Source: Phycisphaerales bacterium (GTDB lineage: Bacteria; Planctomycetota; Phycisphaerae; Phycisphaerales; UBA1924). Taken from it: a stretch of 64,000 bases of DNA. The notes under the pieces are model-generated. The model worked only from the letters and a program-made list of their open reading frames with translations, had not been told where the DNA came from and did not search any database. The translations under genes were made by a program, and so were the position numbers. Location of the stretch: assembly GCA_040221175.1 (NCBI GenBank), contig JAVJVK010000004.1:62001-126000 (forward strand), given 5' to 3'. Shown here one piece after another: positions 17,692-26,415 of the stretch (position 1 is its first letter; each line of letters starts with the position of its first letter).

Positions 17692-20106
17692 ATGCGAGCA
17701 GGATCGAGGCGCGGTGGTGTGGTGCTGGTGGTCTTGGGGCTGCTGGCCGTGCTGTTGGATGGGCCGCGGGCGGTTGGGCAGCCGTGCGAGCCGGAGTGGG
17801 CCGAGGGGGTGTTCGGGGTTCGAGGTGTGGACTTCACTGTGCGCGCCCTGGCCACCTTCGATGATGGTGCGGGAAAGGCCCTGTACGTTGGGGGCCAGTT
17901 TGCCTCGGCTGGTGGCCAACCCGCTCGCAATCTTGCCGTGTGGGATGGGGCGGCATGGCGGACGTCTGTGCTCGGCCTGGGACTGGACAACGCAGTCAAC
18001 GCCATGACCGTGTTCGACGACGGAACGGGAGAGGCCCTCTATGTCGGGGGCGCGTTCACCACGGCCGATGGAATCGCGGTCAATCGGATCGCGCGCTGGG
18101 ACGGCACGGCATGGACCTCGCTTGGCGAGGGCATCGGGAGCCGATTCTCGCGACCCGAGGTGTTCGCCCTGGAGGTCTTTGACGATGGCGCGGGCCCGGC
18201 GTTGTATGTCGCCGGCGAGTTCACGACCGCTGGCGGCGAGGCGTGCACCAGTATCGCGCGGTGGGACGGGTCGACGTGGGCGCCGCTGGGCGCAGGGCTC
18301 GGACTTGGCACCGACGAAGTCTTTGACCTGGAGGTTTTTGACGATGGCTCCGGGCCGGCCCTGTATGCCGCGGGACGATTCACCGTGGCCGGCGGGACAA
18401 CAACGTATCACGTGGCGCGTTGGGACGGCTCGGCGTGGTCGCCCGTTGGAACGGTCACCGACAACACCGTCTACGCCCTGGCGGTGTTCGACGACGGAAC
18501 GGGTCCAGCCCTGTATGCGGGCGGACAGTTCCGCGTTGCCGGCGGCACCCCGGCCAATCGCATCGCACGCTGGGACGGCTCGACATGGTCGCGCGTCGGC
18601 GACGGCTTCGATTCCACCGTCCGCACCCTGGCGGTGTTCGATGAAGGATCGGGTCCGGCGCTGTACGCGGCAGGCACGCTGGGCCTTTCGGGGGGCACAC
18701 GCTTCAACAGCATCGCTCGTTGGAACGGCTCGGCTTGGAACCACGTGGACACGGGGCTCAACGACTACGTGCGTGCTCTTGCCACGTTTGACGACGGCGA
18801 TGGCCCGGTCTTGTTCGCAGGTGGCGACTTTTCGGCCGCCGGCGATGTCGGGGCCCGCGGCATCGCCGGCTGGAACGGCACGGCGTGGTCACCCCCGGGC
18901 GAAGGGCTGAACGATTCGGTCCGTGCGCTGGCGGTACACGACGACGGCTCGGGCGAAGCGCTCTACGCCATGGGCGACTTCACGACGGCCGGCCGCGAGG
19001 CCGCCCGCGGCTTCGCGCGATGGGACGGATCGGGATGGACACCGCTGGACGATGGCGCCGATGAACAGGTCAACGCGCTCGTTTCTTTTGACGACGGCTC
19101 GGGCTCGGGGCTGTTTGCCGCCGGGCGGTTCACCACCATCGGAACCGTCGCGGCCAGGAACATCGCACGGTGGAATGGCGATGGATGGACGCCCTTGGGT
19201 GCGGGGATCGACCAGACCGTCTCCGATCTGGTGTCGTTCGATGACGGTTCTGGCCCGGCGTTGTACGCTGGAGGGAACTTCACGACCGCCGGCGGCGTGC
19301 CCGCGAGCGCCGTCGCACGCTGGAATGGCACAGAGTGGGCTCCAGTTGGTGCCGGGCTGATGGGATTCGTGAGTTCGCTGGTGGTCTACGACGAAGGCGC
19401 CGGCCCGGCCCTTTTTGCCGCTGGCGGCTTCTCGATCCTTGTCCCTGGAGCGCCCAACAACATCGCCCGCTGGGACGGCTCGGCATGGGCACCCGTGGGT
19501 GGGAGCCTAAACGGTCGGGTGCAAGCGCTCGCGGTCTACGACGATGGTTCGGGCCCGGCTCTCTATGCGGCGGGCGAGTTCACGGCCGCTGGTGGGGTCA
19601 GCGCACCCGGCATGGCCCGCTGGGACGGGGTGACGTGGGAGCCCGTCGGCCCGGGCTTCAGTCGTCCGATCCGCACGATGGCGGTCTTCGACGACGGCAC
19701 GGGACCAGCCTTGTACGCTGGCGGCGAGTTCCGCGCGATCTTCGGAGATTTTGATTACATCGCCAAGTGGGATGGCCTGGCGTGGTCAGGACTCGGCACG
19801 GGCATGAACCGCGATGTCCTCGCGCTCACGACCTTCGACGACGGTACGGGCCCGGCCCTGTACGCCGGGGGCGCGTTTACCGCCGCCGGGGGCGTGACGT
19901 CGGGCTACATCGCCCGCTGGGGCTGCATCGCCCAGCCCTGCCCAGCCGACCTCGACGGCGACGGCGAACTGACGCTGTTCGACTTCCTCGCCTTCCAGAA
20001 CCTCTTCGACGCCGGCGACCCCGCCGCCGACTTCGACGGCGATGGCGAGCTGACCATCTTCGACTTCCTAACGTTTCAGAACGCGTTCGATGCGGGGTGC
20101 GCGTAG
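17692..20106 (+). CDS. Secreted 14-repeat beta-propeller-like protein with dockerin tail
   Basis: Exported protein of 804 residues. The ATG at 17692 has GGGAGGG upstream and starts a signal peptide (about 1-32). The body consists of 14 tandem repeats of about 49 residues with the pattern AVFDDGTGPALYAGGxF, then a Gly/Ala turn, IARWDGSxW and a V-AL link. Each likely forms one four-strand blade; repeats 6, 7, 11 and 13 are the most diverged. The C-terminus has two dockerin-like motifs, LDGDGELTLFDFLAFQ and DGELTIFDFLTFQNAFDAGC. A shorter relative lies at 26416-27798. The repeat family is common in Planctomycetes but has no known ligand. It is probably a surface-displayed adhesion or polymer-binding protein, by inference. 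Confidence 0.8.
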   Translation: MRAGSRRGGVVLVVLGLLAVLLDGPRAVGQPCEPEWAEGVFGVRGVDFTVRALATFDDGAGKALYVGGQFASAGGQPARNLAVWDGAAWRTSVLGLGLDNAVNAMTVFDDGTGEALYVGGAFTTADGIAVNRIARWDGTAWTSLGEGIGSRFSRPEVFALEVFDDGAGPALYVAGEFTTAGGEACTSIARWDGSTWAPLGAGLGLGTDEVFDLEVFDDGSGPALYAAGRFTVAGGTTTYHVARWDGSAWSPVGTVTDNTVYALAVFDDGTGPALYAGGQFRVAGGTPANRIARWDGSTWSRVGDGFDSTVRTLAVFDEGSGPALYAAGTLGLSGGTRFNSIARWNGSAWNHVDTGLNDYVRALATFDDGDGPVLFAGGDFSAAGDVGARGIAGWNGTAWSPPGEGLNDSVRALAVHDDGSGEALYAMGDFTTAGREAARGFARWDGSGWTPLDDGADEQVNALVSFDDGSGSGLFAAGRFTTIGTVAARNIARWNGDGWTPLGAGIDQTVSDLVSFDDGSGPALYAGGNFTTAGGVPASAVARWNGTEWAPVGAGLMGFVSSLVVYDEGAGPALFAAGGFSILVPGAPNNIARWDGSAWAPVGGSLNGRVQALAVYDDGSGPALYAAGEFTAAGGVSAPGMARWDGVTWEPVGPGFSRPIRTMAVFDDGTGPALYAGGEFRAIFGDFDYIAKWDGLAWSGLGTGMNRDVLALTTFDDGTGPALYAGGAFTAAGGVTSGYIARWGCIAQPCPADLDGDGELTLFDFLAFQNLFDAGDPAADFDGDGELTIFDFLTFQNAFDAGCA

Positions 20107-20119
20107 CCCCAACGCGTGC

Positions 20120-20713
20120 TCAGGCCGGACGCACCGCCGACGCCCGCTCGATCAGCAACTCGCCGATGCGGGCGGCGGTCTGCGCGGCATTCCCCTCGCG
20201 GTCGATCACCTCGTAGATGATCGCACCCAGCATCAGCAGGCCAAACTGCTGCGCAAAGCCCTCGGGGTCTTCCAGCCCGCCCGCTTCGGCCAGCCCGCGC
20301 ACGATGCCGCGCAGGGCGTCCACGTTCGCGCGGGCGGCCACGTGGCATGGGTCGTTGGGGTCAGGGAACTCGCTGCACGCGTGGATGAACAGGCAGCCGT
20401 TGAAGGCGATATCGTCGAACCAGTCCCGCCACACGCCCCAGATCTCGCGGAGTTGGTCGATCGGGTCGGGCCCGGCCCGATCACGGAGCAATTCGGGTAG
20501 CTTCTTGCGCCACCGCTCATCGCGCCGCTGGATGCACGCGAGCGCCAGGTCTTCCTTGCTCTCGAAGTACTTGTAGAACGTCGTCTTGGTCGTGCCGACC
20601 TCGGTGAGCACCTGGTCGAGCCCCGTCGCGTGGAAGCCGCGCTGGTAGAACAGGTGAAGCCCGGCTGCGATCAGCCGCTCCCGCGTGTCGCTTTGGCTCG
20701 CCTCGGCGCTCAT
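20120..20713 (-). CDS. TetR family transcriptional regulator
   Basis: Regulator of 197 residues. The N-terminal helix-turn-helix (about 11-57) has the family motif GVT-type core GTTKTTFYKYFESKEDL at 40-56. The C-terminal ligand domain contains GCLFIHACSEFPDP and resembles the TetR_C group that includes NemR-like and AcnR-like regulators. I start at 20713; an upstream in-frame ATG would add a long tail without family similarity. Directly upstream, in the gap to the divergent FG-GAP gene, are two near-identical 17-bp boxes and an inverted repeat that could be its operators. Its ligand is unknown; the divergent gene at 20887 is the obvious candidate target besides itself. Confidence 0.88.
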   Translation of the reverse strand: MSAEASQSDTRERLIAAGLHLFYQRGFHATGLDQVLTEVGTTKTTFYKYFESKEDLALACIQRRDERWRKKLPELLRDRAGPDPIDQLREIWGVWRDWFDDIAFNGCLFIHACSEFPDPNDPCHVAARANVDALRGIVRGLAEAGGLEDPEGFAQQFGLLMLGAIIYEVIDREGNAAQTAARIGELLIERASAVRPA

Positions 20714-20767
20714 GGTCCGTCCGAGTATACGCGGTTGCTGGTGGTCTGCACGAGTTCTGTTCGGAGG

Positions 20768-20833
20768 GTGACCACAAGTCAACCGGGGAGGTGACCGAGA
20801 GTCAACCTGACTTTTGGAACAACAGTGGTCCAA
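20768..20833. promoter_or_regulatory. Tandem boxes and inverted repeat in the TetR divergent region
   Basis: Two direct repeats of 17 bp, GTGACCACAAGTCAACC (20768-20784) and GTGACCGAGAGTCAACC (20791-20807), differ at three central positions and are spaced 23 bp apart, about two helical turns. Then TTGGAAC and GGTCCAA form an imperfect inverted repeat (20814-20833). On the minus strand each box contains TTGACT, a good -35 hexamer for the TetR gene. The placement between two divergent starts suggests regulator binding; this is inference. Confidence 0.5.
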
Positions 20834-20886
20834 TTCATGGTCTTCGCACCGATTCCACACGCACTCTTGCACGAGGACCCACGACC

Positions 20887-22404
20887 ATGACCGCACGAAC
20901 CGCTGCCCTTCCCGTCGCCCTCTTCGCCACCGCCGGCATTTCACTGAGCCTAGCCGCCACCGCCCACGCCCAGTCCTGCGAAATCGACTTGATCTTCCCC
21001 GACCAAGCGATCACGCTGCCGGACTCGGGCTCCAGAGACGCAAAGGTCGCCGACATCGACGGCGATGGCGACCTCGATATCATTGCGTCGGGGCCAGCCA
21101 TCGTGGTCCATCTCAACGACGGCCACGGCAACTTCACCCGGCTCCCCGAGGCCCTCGTAAGCGACGACTTTGCCGAGCGGCTCGACATCGCCGACATGGA
21201 CGGCGACGGGCTGCTCGATCTCGCGGTGGTCCGCCGGACGGCATCCTTTATACGCTTCATCGATATCCATCTCGGCAACGGCGATGGCACCTTCGTGCCA
21301 ACCCCCGCCCGCTCGCTGACCGACGGAGAGCCCTTCCGCATGGAGCTCGTTGACATCGACCTCGATGGCGATATCGATGTCGTCGCCGGGTCGACCTCTG
21401 GCGAGGCGCTGGTCTACCGAAACGCCGGCGGCCTGAACTTCCCCTCGCTCTTGAGCATCCGGACCGACGCGCTTCCCCTCTCGCAGTTTTTCGTGCGCGA
21501 CCTCGATGGCGACGAACTGCCCGAGATCGTGCTGGCCAATCCGACCCAGGGCCTGCTCGCCTTCCTCGAGAACAGGGGCTCGGGAGTCTTCGATGCACCA
21601 GTCTCGGTCGTGCTGGGCAGGATGGCCGACATGGTCTTGGAAGACTTCAATGGCGACGGCCACCTCGACATCGCGTTTGCGCCGAATGTCACGGTTGGGT
21701 TGGACATCCACCTGAACGACGGCGCCGGGAACTTCGCCGCGCCCATTAGGTACCCGGGCGGGCCCTTCTTCAGCCTCACCGCCTTTGACGTCGATGGCGA
21801 CGGCGACAACGACATCCTCGGGTCCATCGGGAACGTTCCCTTGCCGCTCACGATCGTCTGCCGCAACGACGGTGCGGGCGGGTTCGCGGAGCAGTCCATG
21901 GGCCTTGACGATTCGGCGGCGGGCCAGCAGGACTACATCGGCGGCGCCGACCTCACCGGCGATGGCTCGCCCGACCTGTTCGCGCATGTTCGCAATGCTT
22001 TGGCCATCACACGCAACTTCTGCTCGGCCGCGCCCGTCATCACCCAGCAGCCCGTGTCGACCCTTGTCGACGCCGGTGGCAACGCCGGGTTCTCCGTCCG
22101 CGTCTCGGTTGTCCTCCCATCCACGACCTTCCAATGGCGCCGTGACGGCGCCCCGCTGACCGATGGCTCGGGCATCGCCGGCGCCACGACGCCGGATCTG
22201 ACCATCAACAGCGTCCGGGGCAGCGACGAGGGCTTCTATGACTGCGTCGTCACCAGCATCGGCGGCGAGCGCACGAGCAACGTTGCGCTGCTCGCCGTCA
22301 GCGGCGGCGGCAGCGATTGCCCAGCCGACTTCGACGGCGACGGCGCGCTGACCCTCTTCGACTTCCTGGTGTTCCAGAACGCCTTCGATGCGGGGTGCCC
22401 GTAA
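20887..22404 (+). CDS. Secreted FG-GAP/VCBS repeat protein with Ig-like domain and dockerin tail
   Basis: Exported protein of 505 residues with a signal peptide ending in AHA (about 1-27). Residues about 30-375 are FG-GAP/VCBS-type repeats, each with a calcium-loop-like DxDGDGxxD core (for example DIDGDGDLDI, DMDGDGLLDL, DFNGDGHLDI), expected to form a beta-propeller. A single Ig-like domain follows (about 380-470; ITQQPVS, FQWRRDG, DEGFYDCVV). The tail has only one dockerin-like motif, DFDGDGALTLFDFLVFQ, and ends NAFDAGCP. The start at 20887 is the one that yields the signal peptide; an earlier in-frame ATG lies within the putative operator boxes. Function is probably cell-surface recognition. 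Confidence 0.82.
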   Translation: MTARTAALPVALFATAGISLSLAATAHAQSCEIDLIFPDQAITLPDSGSRDAKVADIDGDGDLDIIASGPAIVVHLNDGHGNFTRLPEALVSDDFAERLDIADMDGDGLLDLAVVRRTASFIRFIDIHLGNGDGTFVPTPARSLTDGEPFRMELVDIDLDGDIDVVAGSTSGEALVYRNAGGLNFPSLLSIRTDALPLSQFFVRDLDGDELPEIVLANPTQGLLAFLENRGSGVFDAPVSVVLGRMADMVLEDFNGDGHLDIAFAPNVTVGLDIHLNDGAGNFAAPIRYPGGPFFSLTAFDVDGDGDNDILGSIGNVPLPLTIVCRNDGAGGFAEQSMGLDDSAAGQQDYIGGADLTGDGSPDLFAHVRNALAITRNFCSAAPVITQQPVSTLVDAGGNAGFSVRVSVVLPSTTFQWRRDGAPLTDGSGIAGATTPDLTINSVRGSDEGFYDCVVTSIGGERTSNVALLAVSGGGSDCPADFDGDGALTLFDFLVFQNAFDAGCP

Positions 22405-22615
22405 GTCGCTGGGCTTCATCACGTTCGCGAGCCCATTCGTTCCTAGCTGCACATTTCACAATGGGTACTGTGGGATGGCTGGTGGGTCGAGCCTTCATGC
22501 TCGTGCGCCCAGTTTGCGGGCGTGCACAGATTTCCTGACGCGTGCCTGCCCGAACGCTACCGTGATGCAGTGATCCGTGCCCGCCTTGGGCCAGATCAAC
22601 CGTGGGGGTAGCATC

Positions 22616-25036
22616 ATGATTCGGACAGTAAGACTGGCAGTCGTATCCAGCGGTCTCTGGCTGGTGGTGTGGTCGATGGGGTTCACGGTCTCCGCCGCGG
22701 CGGCCCAGGACTGCATGAAGGACCTCGGCACGCTGGGGGGAACGGGGTCGAACGCAACCGCTATTTCGGCCGACGGTTCCGTTGTCGTTGGGGGGGCGCG
22801 ACTCCCTGCGGGCAGTGTCAACGCATATCGCTGGACGGCGGCTGGGGGCATGCAAGACCTTGGCACGCTGGGAGGATTCACCTCGGAAGCAACCGCTGTT
22901 TCAGCCGACGGAAGTGTGGTGGTCGGGCAATCATTGACCGTATCCGCCCAGCAAAACGCATTTCGTTGGACGGCTGTCGGAGGCATGCAAGACCTCGGCT
23001 CGCTTGGGGGGCGAACCACGAACGTTACAGCCGTATCCGACGACGGATCCACGCTGGTTGGACAGTCCAGCCTCGCTTCCGGCAGTCTCAAGGCCTTTCG
23101 CTGGACAGCCGGCGGGGGCATGCAGGACCTCGGCTCGCTGGGGGAGCCCGCCTCGTTTGCATTTGGTGTCTCGGCTAACGGAGCCGTCGTGGTTGGGGAG
23201 GCAAGCACCGCGCCAGCTACGTCCCATGCTTTTCGCTGGAACGTCGGCGGGGGCATGCAAGATCTTGGCACGCTGGGGGGAAGAAACTCGCGCGCTCTCG
23301 CTGTTTCGGCTGATGGTAGTGTGGTGGTGGGACGAGCACAGATAGCTTCGGGCAGTTTTCGCGCTTTTCGTTGGACGGCGGCCGGGGGCATGCAGGACCT
23401 GGGCACGCTGGGGGGAGACGAGTCTTTTCCTGAAGCTGTCTCAGCTGACGGAACCGTGGTGGTCGGGATAGCCAACATTGACGCGTCGGACACGTTCCAT
23501 GCTTTTCGATGGACGGAGGCCGGGGGCATGGAAGACCTCGGCACGCTGGGCGGAGACTTCTCGTTTGCTACAGCTATTTCTGCCGACGGGTCCATCGTGG
23601 CCGGCAGGGCGCAGAACGGGTCCGGTAGCTTTCGCGCTTATCGATGGACGGCAGCCCAAGGCATGCAGGACCTCGGCACGCTTGGGGGAAGCTTCTCGCG
23701 CGCTGAGGGTATCTCGGCCGATGGATCCACAGTGATCGGGCAATCGCGCACCGCTGCCGGCAATGACCACGCCTTTCGCTGGGGCGGCGATTCGGACGGC
23801 GACGGGCTGCTGGACTGCTGGGAGACCGACGGCATGGACGTCGACGGCGACAGCAACGTCGACCTCGACCTGCCCGCGATGGGCGCGCGGGTCGATCGCA
23901 AGGACATCTTCGTCGAGGTCGACGCGATGGTCGATCGGGCGCCCACCCTCGCCGAGCTGCAAGGGGTCATCGACGCGTTCGATCAGGCGCCCGTGCCCGC
24001 GCCGGCCAGCGGCGGATCGGGCGGGGTCACGCTGCACATCATGATCGATGAGACAAACATCCGACGCGTGCCCTACCCCGCCGCGTTCACCGACTTCGAC
24101 GTGACCAAGGCGGCCCACTACGGCACGGTCGCCGAGCGTGATAGCGACAACTGGGCGAATATCAAGGCGGCGCGCGACAAGGCCTTCCGCTACTGCATCT
24201 TTGCCGACACGTACGAAGGCAGCGACAGCTCGGGCCTGGCCGAGCAGCCCGGTAACGACTTCATGGTGACGCTTGGCAATTGGCCCACGGTTGGCGGAAC
24301 GGCCGACCAGAAGGCGGGCACCTTCATGCACGAGCTGGGCCACACGCTGGGGCTCGACCACGGCGGCGGCGACGGCGTGCACTACAAGGCCAACTACTAC
24401 TCGGTCATGAACTACCGCTGGCAGACCCCGCATACGAACTACGCGTCCCTGTGGCGGCTCGATTACTCGCGCGAGGAGCTCCCATCGCTCGACGAGACCG
24501 CGCTGGACGAGTCGACGAGCCTGGGCGCGACGCTGCCCGAGTACCGGAGCGTGCAGGTCCCGTTCACGACGCAGGCCGACACCTGGAAGTGGGCGGACTT
24601 CAAGGCCGGGTCGACCGTCGATTGGGACGGCGACGGCATGACACCGCCCATGCAGCCGCCCGTTGCCGCAGACATCAACCGCGAGAACCCCACCATTCCC
24701 GCCGGCACGCTGTCGACCCTGGCGGGGTTCAACGATTGGGCCAACCTCCGCTACCCGCTCTCGGGGCACCCCAACTTCGGCGACGGCCGGACCGCGACGA
24801 CCATCGACGACGAGTTCGATCTCCTGGAGTTCGCCTCCAACGAGCAGATCCCACCCCCACCGTCGCGGTGCCGCGCCGACCTCGATGGCGACGGCGAGCT
24901 GACCATCTTTGACTTCCTCGAGTTCCAGAACCTCTTCGACACCGGCGACCCCCAGGCCGACTTCGACGGCGACGGCGAGTTGACGCTCTTCGACTTCCTG
25001 GCCTTCCAGAACGCGTTTGACGCCGGCTGCCCGTAG
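22616..25036 (+). CDS. Secreted HAF-repeat metzincin-like metalloprotease with dockerin tail
   Basis: Exported protein of 806 residues. The start at 22616 has GGGGGT upstream, and the signal peptide ends in AAAAQ (about 1-31). Residues about 32-395 hold eight HAF repeats with the DLGTLGG...AISADGSVVVG...AFRWTAAGG pattern. Residues about 400-775 are a zinc protease region in which HELGHTLGLDH (about 572-582) is a complete HExxHxxGxxH site, and YSVMNYRW just after it looks like a Met-turn. Together they indicate a metzincin. Two dockerin-like motifs, DLDGDGELTIFDFLEFQ and DGELTLFDFLAFQNAFDAGC, end the protein. A strong terminator hairpin follows. The repeats may position the protease on a surface or substrate; that is inference. 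Confidence 0.82.
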   Translation: MIRTVRLAVVSSGLWLVVWSMGFTVSAAAAQDCMKDLGTLGGTGSNATAISADGSVVVGGARLPAGSVNAYRWTAAGGMQDLGTLGGFTSEATAVSADGSVVVGQSLTVSAQQNAFRWTAVGGMQDLGSLGGRTTNVTAVSDDGSTLVGQSSLASGSLKAFRWTAGGGMQDLGSLGEPASFAFGVSANGAVVVGEASTAPATSHAFRWNVGGGMQDLGTLGGRNSRALAVSADGSVVVGRAQIASGSFRAFRWTAAGGMQDLGTLGGDESFPEAVSADGTVVVGIANIDASDTFHAFRWTEAGGMEDLGTLGGDFSFATAISADGSIVAGRAQNGSGSFRAYRWTAAQGMQDLGTLGGSFSRAEGISADGSTVIGQSRTAAGNDHAFRWGGDSDGDGLLDCWETDGMDVDGDSNVDLDLPAMGARVDRKDIFVEVDAMVDRAPTLAELQGVIDAFDQAPVPAPASGGSGGVTLHIMIDETNIRRVPYPAAFTDFDVTKAAHYGTVAERDSDNWANIKAARDKAFRYCIFADTYEGSDSSGLAEQPGNDFMVTLGNWPTVGGTADQKAGTFMHELGHTLGLDHGGGDGVHYKANYYSVMNYRWQTPHTNYASLWRLDYSREELPSLDETALDESTSLGATLPEYRSVQVPFTTQADTWKWADFKAGSTVDWDGDGMTPPMQPPVAADINRENPTIPAGTLSTLAGFNDWANLRYPLSGHPNFGDGRTATTIDDEFDLLEFASNEQIPPPPSRCRADLDGDGELTIFDFLEFQNLFDTGDPQADFDGDGELTLFDFLAFQNAFDAGCP

Positions 25037-25059
25037 GACGCGATCGAGGGCACGAAGGG

Positions 25060-25090
25060 AACGGCTCCGGCGCTTGTCGGAGCCGTTTAT
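25060..25090 (+). terminator. Intrinsic terminator after the HAF-metzincin gene
   Basis: A perfect 10-bp stem, AACGGCTCCG with CGGAGCCGTT, closes an 8-nt loop (25060-25087), 23 bp after the stop. The following TTATCTC is only partly T-rich, but the stem is the clearest in this part of the window. Confidence 0.7.
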
Positions 25091-25096
25091 CTCATT

Positions 25097-25348
25097 GCCT
25101 GGACCGCTCGCCTGCCTGCCCGAGCCCCTCCGTCGCTTCCCAGGACGAAGCCCGGGCCTGCCGGGGCCGCTGCGGTGGCTGCCGGAGGGGTTCTGGTGCC
25201 TCGGGGAAGGGCCCCGGAGGCTGGATCCATCGCTCTGGTCCCTCCGGGAAAGGCTCCGGAAGCTCCCGGGAAGGCTCCCATGGAAGCCCGGGACGCCGAT
25301 GACCGTGCCCCGGGCCGGGGAGAAGCTGCCCCGGGGGGCGGGACACGT
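25097..25348. repeat. Degenerate 21-bp tandem repeat array (12 units)
   Basis: From 25097 the sequence divides into twelve consecutive 21-bp units, most starting GCC or CCG followed by GG and most ending in CT. Clear examples are 25160-25180, 25181-25201, 25202-25222, 25244-25264 and 25307-25327. The units are too diverged for exact copies, but the phase never slips across 252 bp. One plus-strand frame reads as heptads (LPGPLxx, LPEPLRR), but there is no start with a binding site and no usual codon pattern, so I regard the array as non-coding. Confidence 0.6.
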
Positions 25349-25384
25349 TCTTTTAGGGGTGAGACTCGGGCCTTAGCGGGCGTT

Positions 25385-25510
25385 GCCCGGTGGCCTCGAC
25401 GGGGTGCCCGGTGGCCCGGGGGCGGTGCAGGGGCGCCTTGGCCCGTCGCCCGGTCGCCCGCGGCGGTTGCCCGGGGGCCCGCGGGCGGTCCCCGAGGACC
25501 CTCAACCCGG
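25385..25510. repeat. Second 21-bp repeat array (6 units)
   Basis: Six consecutive 21-bp units, of which the first, second, fourth and fifth start GCCCGG: 25385-25405, 25406-25426, 25448-25468 and 25469-25489. The third starts GCAGGG and the sixth CCCCGA. They are more alike than the units of the array at 25097 and are not in phase with it; 36 bp of unrelated, less GC-rich sequence separates the two. The rest of the gap up to the next start (25511-25594) shows only the ribosome binding site GGGAGG. Confidence 0.6.
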
Positions 25511-25594
25511 CTGAAGCCGGGCCCGGAACCGGCCGATGGTCTTCTGGGACGCGCATCGGAGCACCGAAGACCGCAGACCGGGAGGCCAGACGCC

Positions 25595-26401
25595 ATGCCA
25601 CGCCGAGCCAAGAAGGCCCAGGGCAAGTTCCTGGAGCAGATCCGCACCACCCTGGGCCAGTGGGACACGGCCGACCCATCTTCCTTCGGCCTGAACGACG
25701 CCCACGTCCAGCGGCTGAAGGACGATTACGAGAAGGCCGCGGCCGCCCACGCCCGCGCCGAGGAACTGCGCAACCAGCTCGCCAACGCCATGCGGACCAA
25801 GCGGGCGGCCATCGGCGACCTGCGGCGGACCTTCGGCGGGCTGAGCACGATCATCGACGGCATGGCCCGGACCATGCGCGACCCGTCGGTCTACACCAGG
25901 GCGGCCATCAAGCAGCCCAAGAAGAAGGGCCCGCTGCCCGGCCCCACCGCGCCCACGGGGCTCAAGATCAAGCCCAAGGAGAACGGCCAGCTCGAGCTGA
26001 CTTTCCAGATCGTCGACAAGGGCCGCGGCAACCTGATGTACGAGGTCCGCCGGCGGTGCGAGTGGCTCGACGGGCGCGACTGGCAATGGGAGCCGGTAGC
26101 CGCGACGCCCAGGCGTAAGGTCGTCGACGAGAACGTGCCCAGCGGCCTGCGCGCGATCCGCTACCAGGTGCGCGCGAAGCGGACCAACGGCACGGTGGGC
26201 GAGTGGTCGGACGAGAAGATCTTCCCGTTCGGGTCGATCGGCAGTGCGACGGGGTCAGAGATGCCCAAGGCCAGCGCGGAGCCCAAGGCGGAGCCGAACG
26301 CAACTTCTCAGGCGGAGGCGCAGGTGGAGCGCAAGCAGGAACGCGACGCAGCCAAGAAGCCCTTGCATCGCGGGGCGGTTTCGGGTAGTCTGTGCTCCTG
26401 A
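25595..26401 (+). CDS. Hypothetical protein with helical N-terminus and fibronectin-III-like domain
   Basis: Protein of 268 residues, probably cytoplasmic because no signal peptide is seen. The ATG at 25595 has GGGAGG 9 nt upstream. Residues 1-110 are charged and helical. Residues about 120-215 look like a fibronectin type III or similar beta-sandwich domain: APTGLKIKP, LMYEVRRRC, RYQVRAKR and GEWSDEKIFPFG follow the usual strand order. The C-terminus is a Glu/Ala/Lys-rich tail. Similar proteins occur as hypothetical genes in Planctomycetes; no function is known. It sits between the 21-bp arrays and another dockerin protein, whose promoter lies inside its 3' end. Confidence 0.65.
   Translation: MPRRAKKAQGKFLEQIRTTLGQWDTADPSSFGLNDAHVQRLKDDYEKAAAAHARAEELRNQLANAMRTKRAAIGDLRRTFGGLSTIIDGMARTMRDPSVYTRAAIKQPKKKGPLPGPTAPTGLKIKPKENGQLELTFQIVDKGRGNLMYEVRRRCEWLDGRDWQWEPVAATPRRKVVDENVPSGLRAIRYQVRAKRTNGTVGEWSDEKIFPFGSIGSATGSEMPKASAEPKAEPNATSQAEAQVERKQERDAAKKPLHRGAVSGSLCS
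26363..26391 (+). promoter_or_regulatory. Candidate sigma70-like promoter for the 26416 gene
   Basis: TTGCAT (26363-26368) and TAGTCT (26386-26391) are separated by exactly 17 bp. The predicted start lies just before AAGGAG (26401-26406) and the ATG at 26416, giving a short normal leader. The element lies inside the 3' end of the preceding gene. Confidence 0.5.
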
Positions 26402-26415
26402 AGGAGCACGCCGCC

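Noticed and set aside
25017-25376. Heptad-repeat protein LPGPLxx read across the 21-bp array
   Set aside because: The only start lies inside the preceding gene, there is no binding site, and the terminator at 25060 would cut its mRNA.
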